Below, one piece after another: positions 10,660-21,846 of a stretch of DNA of 64,000 nucleotides; positions within the stretch are counted from its first letter, which is position 1, and every line of letters starts with the position of its first letter. The position numbers and the translations under genes were made by a program. This DNA is from Tethya wilhelma (Eukaryota > Porifera > Demospongiae > Tethyida > Tethyidae). The stretch is from contig CAXIPT010000001.1 of NCBI GenBank assembly GCA_964030475.1, forward strand, positions 21,046,868-21,110,867, given 5' to 3'. Under the pieces are notes generated by a model. The model saw only the letters and a program-made list of their open reading frames with translations, did not search any database and was not told where the DNA came from.

Positions 10660-11690
10660 TTATACAAGTAGTAAAAATTTTTAAAAAATAAGCAGTGTAG
10701 GAATGGGTAGTGCTGTAAAAAGTATTGGAACAAGGAATGGTTTCAATTTCGGCACATGACTACTTCATTTTCAGTTTTGATCCCTCCGCATAGCTAATTG
10801 TTATAAAGTTAAAAGCTTTAAAGAATGATCTGTACTTGAATATCACATTTTATCACATTAAATGTAATGGTTCAATTTTTTGCCATTCTGCTAAAAAGTT
10901 GGATAAAGCATATATCTGGCAGGATTAGATTACTGACCCAGACCTGGGTACAAAAAATGAAGTAGTCATGTGCCGAAATTGAAACCATTCCTTGTTCCAA
11001 TACTTTTTACAGCACTACCCATTCCTACACTGCTTATTTTTTAAAAATTTTTACTACTTGTTCATTCACTTTTTTCAACACTACAGTGTGGAGACAATCA
11101 GAGACTGGTTAGTCCCTACAAAAAGCTTGAGTTATCTGAGTAGCAGCTATAATATTATTGTCTGCAATAGCAGCTAAATTAAATGCGCATGCGCATTAAA
11201 TGCCACGTGGATAAATGACCTTTGGCCTCTACCTAAAAGATGGCTACATTGAAGTACATGAATTTATACTCTAAGTTTCAAAGCTCTCTAGTTTTTGTTT
11301 AGGCTTATTTGTGTTGAAAACGGGTATAAAGGAATGTAGTACCTATGAAAAGAACTTACTTTGTGCTGTCAAAGTTGGCTCAACACATTCTGGTTCTCTG
11401 GAAATGCTTTTCAAGTAAGTCAGTTAGGAAGTAAGTACGTACGTACGTAAGTTAAATGAACAAAAATGGCACTCTTGTGGCTTCCCACTAGTGCTCTCTA
11501 CGAGCGCTGAGGAAAGTTTTTGTGAGTGTTAGGCCTTGCATGCAATTAGTAATCTGTCAGTGAGAGCCTCTGAGCAAGTTTGAAGACTTAATTTTGTTTT
11601 GCTAGATTTTTATAGTGACCAACATTTTGTATTGTGTCTATGGGACAGTCGGCCCATTCCTACTATACGTACTATCGTACGTATGATACA
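10660..11690. mobile_element. composite foldback element, copy 1
   Basis: About 1 kb of non-coding sequence inserted upstream of the gene at 11785; the matching flank before 2026 lacks it. The left end is a foldback: about 105 bp (acaagtagtaaaaa... to ...catgactacttcat) recurs inverted at about 10955-11061 around a ~190 bp loop. The rest contains TGCGCATGCGCA and ends near CCCATTCCTACTATACG. About 55 bp of flank (acatgcacattag...) is repeated on either side. A reversed copy lies at 14884-15895 and a diverged part at 29905-30330. No ORF of note. Confidence 0.65.
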
Positions 11691-11784
11691 TTATACCACA
11701 TGCACATTAGCAAAGCATATTACTAAATTTTTGCATAGGAAAGTATACAGGCATCACAGTACATGACGCGTACAAATGTGAAAC

Positions 11785-13520
11785 ATGGCCAGAGCAACTT
11801 TGAATGAACCTGAAAATGCCAGGCTCCTGGGAGAGGCAAGTGATTCTGGTTCTGCTACTCCAAAGCATTCAGTTATCACAAACCTGAAAATGTTGTGTGA
11901 GATTAGGATAGTGAAAAAAAGAGGAGCCGTTTTAGTTCTGGTGTGGAATTTTTTCATTGCAGCAACCTATTTCTTTCTAACTTCTAACAATGGACAAATA
12001 TTAGATCACAAAATAAAGATACCACTTGATAGAAACAAGCAGTCTATTGGACTGATTCTGATGGGAATGGGAGTATTTTATCCACTAGCAGGATGGCTAG
12101 CAGATGTCCACTTCGGAAGGTATAAAACATTGCGCTACAGTGGGTGGATAATGTGTGTTGGTATAATGCTGACTACAATACTGGTAATTATCACTAAGTT
12201 TCATGAAAGTACAGAGAAAGTTATAAGTCAAGTTATCACACTAAGCTACTTTGTTATTGTTGTTGGTCTCAGTGGATATCAAGCCAATATTATACAATTC
12301 GGAGTGGATCAACTTACTGATGCTTCATCAGAAGAAATAAAAGCACTTTTGCTTTGGTTTATTTGGACATTCATAAGTAGTGGCTCCTGCTATAAGTTAT
12401 TAATGCAATGTATAGTAGAGCGTAACAGCATATTTTATTCAAAATGCTTTATACTGCTACTAGTCTAACTTGTGCAATAGTTGTAGATCTTTTTTTCAAC
12501 AATCACTTCACCAAAGAGCCTGTGAATGTAAACCCACTTAAACTAGTAGCAAAAGTGCTAACGTATGCCTTGAAAACAAAACAGCCTCAAAGAAGAAGTG
12601 CCTTTACATACTGGGAAGACAAACCACCATCAAGAATAGACTTTGGGAAGAGCAAATATGGTGGACCGTTTACAAATGAACAAGTGGAAGATGTAAAAAC
12701 ATTTCTACGCATGTGTCTGGTAATGTCAGTTAGCAGTATTTTCATTGGTGCAACATTCATCACCATTGTTGTACATTATAAAATGATGTATCACTTCAAA
12801 GATAGCACCATTAATTCCAACAACTTCCAACGTTGCTTGGAGAAAAATAGTGTACAAAACCTGCACTATTTCTGCTGGGTAATAATTATCCCATTCCATG
12901 AGTTCACAATCTATCCACTGTTTCAAAAATGGCTTCAATACATCATTCCAATACTGACAAGATTTTTGCTTGGAATGATATTAATTCTAATAACAGTCTC
13001 CATCCAAATGTCACTGGATGTTGTGGGTCATACAGTTACAGCTTTCAACTCCAATTTGACCATACCTGTACCATGCCTTTTTCAAGCAGAAGAAAACTAC
13101 ATTGCACAGGAAGGAATGACTATAGACATCCGCAATGAGTGGCTGATAGCACCAGGATTGACTTTAGGATCGGGTATGATAACTTCATCTGTTGCAGCTA
13201 TTGAATTTGTGTGTGCACAATCTTCATACTCCATGAAAGGTATGATGTTTGGTTTTATCTACTTCATATCTGGACTTTCAACTCTTATTGCAGTGGGTAC
13301 AGTCTATCCTTTCACAGAAAAAGATATACACTGGACATGGCTTGGATGTGGACTGTGGTACCATTTACTGGTAATGGTGATCATTGCTGGTACAATCATC
13401 CTATGGGTTTTCGTAATAAAATGGTACAAGACCAGAGATAGAGATGATGAACTACCAAACACCCAAACATTTGCAATCAACTATTACGAAAGATACACTA
13501 GGCAATCCCGTAGGAAATAG
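11785..13520 (+). pseudogene. near-intact POT transporter with one frameshift, subgroup A
   Basis: The 5' part (11785 to about 12440) encodes residues 1-218 and the 3' part (from about 12444) the rest, in another frame. The break is two extra bases in AGCATATTTTATTC, where relatives read AGCATTTTATTT, between TM5 and TM6. All other motifs are intact, including ENARLL, the signature, the central loop, EFVCAQSSYSMKG and the tail YTRQSRRK. It is the duplicate of 2026-3750. The single lesion means a young pseudogene, an allele or a sequencing error. Translation as written would stop after 227 residues. Confidence 0.85.
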
Positions 13521-14419
13521 ATGTTCATTTTTGTACATAGTACATGAGTGCAACTTATTGGTAAACTTCAACAAAATCTTTGTTGTAATGATATTGATAT
13601 AGGTGAGAGAAAGACTACTAGTAGGGGAAATTTTGTTTCATAGACGGTTTAGCATTATTAGCACCCACAAAATTCGTAATAAACATATTCAGTTTTGTAA
13701 ACATAACTTTGTTAACTTTTCTTATTGCTAGTAGCTACATGTAGTAATGTACAATCAGCTATAGTTTCTAGCATACTTATTTCTTCAAAAGGATTTAGAA
13801 ACACTCAAAATAAGTATCACGTGTGGGATACTATGAACATGATTCTTGAGATGCCAGTCATGACAGATTTTCTGGCAACTGCATGCAGTTGAGCATAAGC
13901 CTGGGACCTAACTTGGTCAAGATGTCTCCTCTCTGTATAAGGGATAGCCCTTCTATCTTATGTTGAGACCTATCTGGACTCTCCCTCTAAGTGGTTGTTT
14001 GTCCTTTGACATTAGCATGTTTGGGTACAAGTGTTTACAAGTATTCAACACGAAGACTATTATACTGTAAGTATATGCTTGAGTATGTAATAGTAAGCAC
14101 ATGCACACTTTCATGATGCAGATCAATTCACTTGTAATGTAGCCGTATAAAGATAAATCTCTGAGTCAACAACCAAAGTGTGGGGTGGGCCATGATAAAG
14201 AAAAGCATACACTTGCATGTGAATCAGATGCTCTCATATTGAACTAAAAACAAACATGGAAGCATACACATGTTGCTAAGAAGTAAAGAATATCACAGTC
14301 TACTATAGAATATTGACATTCTAAGAAGCAGACTTTGAACCTCATAGAATTTAAGATAAGATAGAGATGCTTCTATAAATGAAAATAAAGATTTTAATAT
14401 TAAGCATTTAGTGCAAGAG
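13521..14419. other. intergenic 3' flank, duplicated at 37.7-38.6 kb
   Basis: Contains the 3' flank of the preceding copy and the upstream region of the next. I see no gene. Most of it aligns by eye with 37699-38575, so the pair 11785/14420 and the pair 37455/38576 come from one duplicated block. Confidence 0.6.
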
Positions 14420-17400
14420 ATGACAAATCAAGCAATGGATAAATCAGAGACTATACCAGCCTTCTAAGATTCACCAGTGACTCAACTATTCCTAAGCCAT
14501 CTACTAAAGTAACTTGGAAGCCTACTTGTAAGTTTAGAATTATCAAAACAAAAGGAGCTATTTTGGTACTTAGTCTAGTGTGGAATTTCTTTATCATGAT
14601 AACATACCACTTTCTCAGTTACATGTAATAGTTGTACTATGGTTTTTCAGGGTGTATGGGATTTGTAACCTGAGGGCTGTAGCTATAATGGAATTCACGA
14701 GGGCGAAGCCCGAGGGATTCCATTTTAGCTACAGCACGAAGGTTACAACCCATACACCCTGAAAAACCATAGTACAGCTGGCTTGTACCATGGTATAGCT
14801 TGTTCAGATGTACTTATACAAACAAGAGGGTGTATTGGCTCATACACCCTAGGTTGTGTATGACTTCAAAGGTTTGGATAGGGTATCATACGTACGGTAG
14901 TACGTATAGTAGGAATGGGCCGACTGTCCCATAGACACAATACAAAATGTTGGCCACCATAAAAATCTAGTCAAACAAAATTAAACCTTCAAAGTTGCTC
15001 AGAAGCTCTCACTGACAGATTACCAACTGCATGCAAGGCCTAAAACTCACAAAAACTTTCTGCAGCACTCGTAGAGAGCGCTAGTGGGAAGCCACAAGAG
15101 TGCCATTTTTGTTCTTCTACTTACTTACTTCCTAACTGACTTACTTGAAAAGCATTTCCAGAGACCCAGAATGTGTTGAGCCAACTTTGACAGCACAAAG
15201 TAAGTTCTTTTCATGGGTACTACATTCCTTGACACTCGCTTTCATCATAAATAGGCCTAAACAAAAACTAGAAAGCTTTGAAACTTAGTGTATAAATTCA
15301 CGTACTTCAATTCAGCCATCTTTGTAGGTAGAGTTCAAAGGTCATCTATCCACGTGGCATTAATATGCGCATGCGCATTAGCCTCTTCAAGCATAATGTA
15401 GTGCATGTTTGGCTGCTACTCAAGCTTTTTGTACGGACTAACCAGTCTCTGATAGTCTACACACTGTAGTGTTGAAAAAAGTGAATGAACAAGTAGTAAA
15501 AATTTCAAAAAAAAAAGCAGTGTAGGAATGGGCAGTGCATTAAAAAGTATTGGAACAAGGCAGGGTCTCAATTTCGGCACATGACTACTTCATTTTTATG
15601 CCCAACTCTTGGCCGGCAGTCCAGTTTAAATACCTGTCTGTTATAGTTTACTCTATTGCTTTAGTAGCCAAGTGATTAGTGAGAAATTTGAACCAATGCA
15701 ATGAATATTAAGCTACGGTACTATATTATACAGATCATCGCAACACAACACTGAAAATCCATATCAAAGATCAAGAATAAAAATGAAGTAGTCATGTGCC
15801 GAAATTGAGACCCTGCCTTGTTCCAATACTTATTAATGCACTGCCCATTCCTACACTGCTTTTTTTTTTTTGAAATTTTTACTACTTGTATGAGTATTGT
15901 ATCAGCTGCTTTTCCTTTGATGTGTAGCTTAACCATGGTACAATAATGGAAGGATACTAGGACCTAACATAAATGTGAAGACAACAATTGACAGAAACAA
16001 ATACTACATTGGCCTGCTTTTGGTTAGCCTGACAGTATTCTATCCACTAGCAGGATGGCTGGCAGATGTCTATTTCGGAAGATACAAAACTATACGATGT
16101 AGTGTATGGATTATGTGGATTGGTATACTGCTGACAGCAGCAATGGTTATCATAACACAGTTACATAAGAGTACAGCAAATGTAATAAGCAAAGTTATTA
16201 CACTAGGCTATTTGGTGATAGCAATTGGTCTCTGTGGATATCAAGCAAATATCATACAATTTGGAGTAGACCAACTTGTCTATGCTTCTTCCGAAGAAAT
16301 TAAAGCATTCTTAATCTGGTACATTTGGACATAGGTAGGTAGTAGTCTTTGTTATGACTTATTCAATGGACATGTAATGTATACCAGAAAATCTTAGCAT
16401 ATTGAAAATATTATATGCTGCAATAAGTCTAACTTGTGCAATAGTATAGTGGATTTTCTTTTTAACAATCACTTCACTAAAGAGCCAGTCACTAGCAACC
16501 CAGTTAAACTAGTGATACAAGTGCTCAAGTACGCCTTGAAAACAAAACAGCCTCACTTTGAAAGAAGAAGTGCCAGTACATACTGGGAAAACAAACCACC
16601 ATCAAGAATAGATTTTGGGAAGAGCAAATATGGTGGACTGTTTACAAATGAACAAGTGGAAGAGGTGAAAACATTGTTAAGAATGTGTTTCATACTTTCA
16701 CTTTGTAGCATCTTTGCTGGAGCAACACTGATGAGCATCATTGCAGAACGATGCAGCACTTAAAGGATACTAATTCAAACTCCAATAGTTTCAAAAACTG
16801 TTTGAACAAAAAAAAAAATGCAGTGAATCTCATTCCATTTTATGAGTTCATTGTTCGTCCATTATTTCAAAAATGCATACCACATAATATGTTCAAATAC
16901 TCAAGAAGTTTTATTTGGAATGACAATGCTTCTTATAACAGTCACTAGCCAAATGACAATAGACATTATTGTGGTAAACACAATTACAACATTCAACTCT
17001 AACACAACTGTTACAGTACCATGCCTGATACAAATAAGAGAAAGAATTGAACACCCTTTAGAAATCAGTTACGAGTGGTTGGTCATACCACAACTCACTT
17101 TAGCAACAGCCCAGTTTATTTTAATAATGGCAGCCACTGAATATGTGCACAATCACCATACTCCATTAAAAGAATGATGTCTGGTTTTCTCTACTTCTCA
17201 ATTGGAATCTCTACAATAGTTCTATCAGGAATATTCTATCTTTTAATACGAAAGGACATACACTGGACGTGGCTTGGATGTGGGCTGTGGTACTACCTAC
17301 TTGTAATTGTAATCACTGCAATCACAATCATCCTATTCATTTTCATTATGAAATGGTACAAGAAAAGAGATAGAGACAATGAACTGCCAAATACACAAAC

Positions 17401-17446
17401 ATTTGCAGTCAATTATTATGAAAAATATGCCGGTCGTACCCACTAA
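14420..17446 (+). pseudogene. POT transporter copy, subgroup D, split by a 1.3 kb transposon and frameshifts
   Basis: The start and first ~70 codons (14420-14624) match the gene at 38576 but with two extra bases in GAGACTATACCAGCC. The coding sequence is then interrupted by an insertion and resumes at about 15943 (AATGGAAGGATACTAGG). The remainder carries an in-frame TAG at 16333-16335 (WYIWT then stop), slips near 16430 and 16750, loss of part of TM7-8 and a frame change near 17170. It keeps the clade-D marker QPHFERRSAS. AATAAA follows at 17523. This is a dead copy. Confidence 0.9.
14625..15942. mobile_element. nested DNA elements inside the transporter pseudogene
   Basis: The outer element has inverted ends TTGTACTATGGTT (from 14632) and AACCATGGTACAA (to 15943) and begins with a ~140 bp near-perfect palindrome at 14632-14774. 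Into it is inserted, at about 14884-15895, the composite foldback element of 10660-11690 in reverse orientation. The intact paralogue at 38756-38780 gives the empty site. No transposase ORF. Confidence 0.7.
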
Positions 17447-17729
17447 CCAGCATCATTTAGATCAAAGCATGTAACTACTTGACTATAAGTACGAGTTTCT
17501 TCTTTAGTTATGTAGCATACGCAATAAATTTATATTCCTATGCTGACGAAAGTATAATAATATTGTATATTCTATGCTTTTGTTTATTAATGACTAGGAA
17601 AAATCGCTTAGGAAAGTTTGGCAGTTTCAGTTGGCAATAGAAATAAAGGCTCATTTCATACTGTAAATTTGTAATACAAGATAAGTCTTATAGGTTGTAT
17701 GAGTCCTTAAGTGTTGGACGGGGGTACGT

Positions 17730-18072
17730 GTGAGTGAGGCATTGTAACAGTCGTTATACTTACTGGTTTACCGAGTGTTGTTAAATGAAAAAGAAAAGAA
17801 AGTTGCTTTTCACTCTGTCTCTTAAAATAATTTATTGTCTGTTGGGTGATTGATAAACCCAGTTTTGCTCTTGGCGTTGCCGCCAGCGACATCACAATCA
17901 TGCAGATTCTATATTATATACCTGTTTCACAAGTGATCCATTGTGGGTTGGTGGACACTCACAAAAGTAACTGATCACATGCTGCGAACAGGTACCACCA
18001 TTTTGACAAGGACTCTCCTCACACTCTGTGTACACTGTTTGATTGCATGGTATAGAAGGGGAAAAGACAAAT
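17730..18072 (-). pseudogene. EGF-like exon relic, copy 1
   Basis: On the minus strand 17922-18072 encodes CEESPCQNGGTCSQHVISYF followed by CECPP, an EGF-like pattern with five of six cysteines, ending in a GTATAT donor. The next exon-like stretch to the left (HDCDVAGGNAKSKTGFI...) follows an AG. Base 18074 is an N. The whole block is the partner of 28869-29170 and lies downstream of a transporter copy in both places. It may be the 3' end of a gene carried by duplication, probably non-functional. Confidence 0.5.
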
Positions 18073-18620
18073 TNACACACGTGGTGCTTGTTCTGAGTGT
18101 TTTCCAAACCCCTGTGATATATATATATATATAATTTGTCAACTTTTCATATTGCTACACCCAGTGAAGGCTATAATAACTGTTTTGTATACCCCAATGT
18201 GGTAGTTGAGTGTTCATAGGCACACTAGGTTCAAACCACAGGGAAATATCACAAGCCACAGGGAAGTATCACTGATATATGCACTGTTGGTGCTTTGATC
18301 TACATCATCAGTGGGCTACAAAATCAGGTATAGTTCAGTTCTAGTGTGCTTATTCCATCCAAAACAATGCCTTCTCCGATTATCTGGCTAGCATTAACTT
18401 TACACTTGTGCATGCTCTGATCCGCCAATGTGCACTTGCGATATCCCCTTACCTAGCAAATTTTGTCGTGAGAAATTTTCACAGAACGATGCCCAACTGA
18501 TATCTGTAAACATTTCCCCCCTCATAATCCTCCCACTGTACAGTATTATTGCAACAAAGATTCTATTGGAGTTTACTAACAAGCTGCATTCATGTACTAT
18601 GGATTAAGATGCATGAACAT

Positions 18621-20342
18621 CTATTTTCTATGGGGCTGCCTAGTGTATCTTTCGTAATAGTTGATTGCAAATGTTTGTATGTTTGGTAGTTCATCGTCTC
18701 TATCTCTTTGCTTGTACCATTTCATGACGAAAGCAAAAAGTATGATTGCAACCGCAATTAGCACCGTTACTAGTAGATAGTACCACAGCCCACATCCAAG
18801 CCATGTCCAATGTATCTCTTTTTCTGTGAACGGATAGACTATACCCACTGTAATAATGGTTGAGAGTCCATATATGAAGTAGAGAAAACCAAACATCATG
18901 CCTTTCATGGAGTACGGAGATTGTGCACATACAAATTCAACAGCTGCAACTGTTGATGTTACAACGCCCAATTCTAGAATCAGTGCTGGTACTACCAGCC
19001 ACTTGTAGCTGATACTTAAAGTCTTGCTACCTTCTTTGGCTCGTAATAAGCATGGTATTGTAACAGTTGTATTGGAGTTGAAAGTATCTATCGTATGTCC
19101 CACAACATCCAGTGTCATGTGAATGAAGACTGAAATGAGGAGTAGTATCATTCCAAACAAAAACCTTATTAATATTGGAACATTGTATCGAACAAGGTGT
19201 TTGTGAAGCAGTGGATACATAATCAACTCATAGAGTGGAATGATAACCACCCAACAAAACACCTGCTGGTTTTGTACACTACTTCTTTCCAAACAATGTT
19301 GGAAGCTGTTGGGGTTAAAGGTGCTGTCTTTGAAGTGATACATCATTTTATAATGTACAAGAATGCTGATAACTGTTGCCCCAATGAAAATACTGCTAAC
19401 TGACATTACCAGACACATGCGTAGAAATGTTTTCACATCTTCCACTTGTTCGTTTGTAAACGGTCCACCATATTTGCTCTTCCCAAAATCTATTCTTGAT
19501 GGTAGTTTGTCTTCCCAGTATGTAAAGGCACTTCTTCTTTGAGGCTGTTTAGTTTTCAAGGCATACTTGAGCACTTTTGCTACTAGTTTAATGGGGTTGA
19601 TAGTGACAGGCTCTTTGGTGAAATAATTGTTCAAAAAAAGATCTACAACAATTGCAAAAGTTAGGCCTGTTGCAGTATATAGCAATTTAAATAAAATGCT
19701 GTAATTCCACGTTATACATTGCATTATAAACTTATAACATGACCAACTGCTTAGAAATGTCCAGACATACCACATTATAAATGCTCTTATTTCTTGTGAT
19801 GAGGCATCAGTAAGTTGATCCACTCCAAATTGTATGATATTGGCTTGATATCCACTGAGACCAACAGCAATAACAAAGTAGCATAGTGTGATAATCTGGC
19901 CTATGATATTCTGTAGCTTCTTATCATCATGAAACTCAGTACCAATCACCAGCGCTGTTGTTAGCATTATACTAACCCACATTATCCACCCACTATAGCG
20001 TAATGTTTTATACCTTCCAAAGTGGACATCTGCTAGCCATCCTCCTAGTGGATAGAATACTCCCATTGCAACCAGAATCAGTCCAATGTACTGCTTGTTT
20101 CTATCAAGTGGTGTTGTTGCTTTGTTTAATATTTTTCCATTGTCAGCAGTTATAAAGAAATAGGTTGTTGTGATTAAAAAATTCCACACTAGAACTAAAA
20201 TGGCTCCTCTTTTTTTCACTAACCTAAACTCACACAACATCTTTAAGCGTGTAATAGCTGAATGCTTCAGAGTAGCAGATTCAGAATCAACCTCTCCAAG
20301 GAGCCTGATATTTTCAGGTTCATTCAAAGTTGCTCTGGCCAT
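18621..20342 (-). CDS. POT/SLC15A4-like transporter, subgroup A, minus strand
   Basis: Complete intronless frame; from the conserved start MARATLNEPEN (20342) it is 573 residues. An upstream in-frame ATG (MNVN, 20354) exists, but relatives begin at MARA and the context AACATGG is good. Carries ENIRLL as acidic dileucine, the signature with GGWLADVHFGRYKT (PLGGW in place of PLAGW), the central loop, EFVCAQSPYSMKG and the tail YTRQPHRK. It is the inverted twin of 44443-46164; visible differences include VDSES/VDSKS and WVSIM/CVGIM. With 21847 it is one of the few copies on the minus strand, as expected from an inverted duplication. Confidence 0.9.
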   Translation of the reverse strand: MARATLNEPENIRLLGEVDSESATLKHSAITRLKMLCEFRLVKKRGAILVLVWNFLITTTYFFITADNGKILNKATTPLDRNKQYIGLILVAMGVFYPLGGWLADVHFGRYKTLRYSGWIMWVSIMLTTALVIGTEFHDDKKLQNIIGQIITLCYFVIAVGLSGYQANIIQFGVDQLTDASSQEIRAFIMWYVWTFLSSWSCYKFIMQCITWNYSILFKLLYTATGLTFAIVVDLFLNNYFTKEPVTINPIKLVAKVLKYALKTKQPQRRSAFTYWEDKLPSRIDFGKSKYGGPFTNEQVEDVKTFLRMCLVMSVSSIFIGATVISILVHYKMMYHFKDSTFNPNSFQHCLERSSVQNQQVFCWVVIIPLYELIMYPLLHKHLVRYNVPILIRFLFGMILLLISVFIHMTLDVVGHTIDTFNSNTTVTIPCLLRAKEGSKTLSISYKWLVVPALILELGVVTSTVAAVEFVCAQSPYSMKGMMFGFLYFIYGLSTIITVGIVYPFTEKEIHWTWLGCGLWYYLLVTVLIAVAIILFAFVMKWYKQRDRDDELPNIQTFAINYYERYTRQPHRK

Positions 20343-20796
20343 GTTCACATTCATACGTATAATGCACTCTGTTGCCTTACGATTGTTGTATTCTTTTCCA
20401 TACTAATTGTGGTATCAGATACTTTTATCATAAAGATATTGTAATTATGGTGTCTGTTTTGTGTTGGGAATGATAGCCACTTGTAACTATTTTTAGTGTT
20501 GTATTTTATGCCCCTGTGTGTGTTCATTGAGTGAAACGCTATAATTGTTGAGTTAAAGGAGTTAGTAAGCTAGCTATGATCAACAATGACGTACAGTTTC
20601 ACTTTAAAAAGCATAATTATGTGTGAAATGTATTATACCTCCTCAAACTAAAACTTGTAACATTGTAGTTATAGTGATGCAGCAATAAATTTACACGTGT
20701 TTAATATTTAGTTACATGATTTGTAATTCGAGTAGATATTGACTAGACGTTGCACGTGTACACTAAAAAGTGTAAAAAGTCTGTATTATCTACATG

Positions 20797-21320
20797 TACG
20801 ACCCTCAACAGTTATTGCACTGGGTACAGTAGAACCTCGATTATCCGAACAGAGCTAGAAGGCCAAATTTTGGTTAATTAGAACAAATCCAAACAGACTC
20901 CGCCCTCTTTTTGAGCTTGAGGCTTACATAAGCGTGCATGCGGTAGTCATTATTCAAGTTTGATCGAAGAAAAACACAATCAACTAGTGTTCTAAGATAC
21001 TAAAGAGTTAGGAAAACTATCGTGGCTACTGCTAGAGTGGCAAAAACAAGCGTAATTTTATCGCTTGAGTTTTCTGAATGCTGGAAATTAGCCTGCACCC
21101 TAAGGTGTTCCGATAATTGAGGTTCTACTGTATTTTGTATCCTCTTCTAAAACTTGACATACACTGGACGTGGCTTGGATGTGGGCTGTGGTACTATCTA
21201 CTGGTAATGGTGATCATTCACTGTTATATATGTTTTTTGTTTTCATCATAAATTGTTACAAATTGAAAGATAGAAACAATAAACTACCCAGCACATTAAC
21301 ATTTGCAATCAACTATTGGG
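20797..21320 (+). pseudogene. short POT transporter fragment, subgroup B, split by a MITE
   Basis: A C-terminal fragment: STVIALG before the MITE at 20827-21130, then YPLLKLDIHWTWLGCGLWYYLLVMV and a damaged TM12 and tail ending at AINYW. Several indels. It is the inverted partner of 43469-43999. Confidence 0.75.
20827..21130. mobile_element. 304 bp pogo/Tc1-mariner-type MITE
   Basis: Ends CAGTAGAACCTCGATTATCC and the inverted CCGATAATTGAGGTTCTACTG, flanked by TA on both sides (20825-20826, 21131-21132). TA duplication and CAGTxGAACCTCGATxATxCGAAC ends are typical of pogo/Tigger-like non-autonomous elements. No ORF. Confidence 0.75.
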
Positions 21321-21330
21321 AGAAACAACC

Positions 21331-21846
21331 TTTCAGAGGGAGAGTCCGGATAGGTCTCGACATAAGATATATAGAAGGACTAGAAAAAACAATCCCTTTG
21401 GCAGAGGGAGAGCCATCTTGACCAAGTTAAGTCCTAGGCTCATGCTCAGCTACATTTGCCACAAAATCTGTCATATTGACTGGCATCTCAGAAATCCTAC
21501 ACGTGATGCTTGTTTTGAGTGTTTCCAAACCCATCTGAGGAGATAAGCATGCTAGAAACTATCTGATTGTACGTTACTACATGTAGCTACTAGCAATAAG
21601 AAAAGTTGACAAATAATGTTTACAAAACTGAATACTTTTGTCGTAAATTTTTTGTGAAAAAATTTTTTTGCAAAATAGTGCTAAACCCTAGCTGAGAATC
21701 GGTGAATGAAAATTTAATGTAGACTTCCTCTCACATATAAATTGCATATACAGTATAATTAAACACAAAAATTTTGTTGAAGTTTAGTAACAAGCTGCAC
21801 TCACGTATTGTGTACAAAAATGAACATCTATTTCCTATTGGATTAC
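21331..21846. other. intergenic flank between transporter copies
   Basis: No gene seen. It matches 42941-43413 in inverse orientation and contains the 3' flank of the minus-strand copy at 21847. Confidence 0.5.

Noticed and set aside
14580..14762. 60-codon plus frame
   Set aside because: Runs from a transporter fragment into a palindromic transposon end; not a gene.
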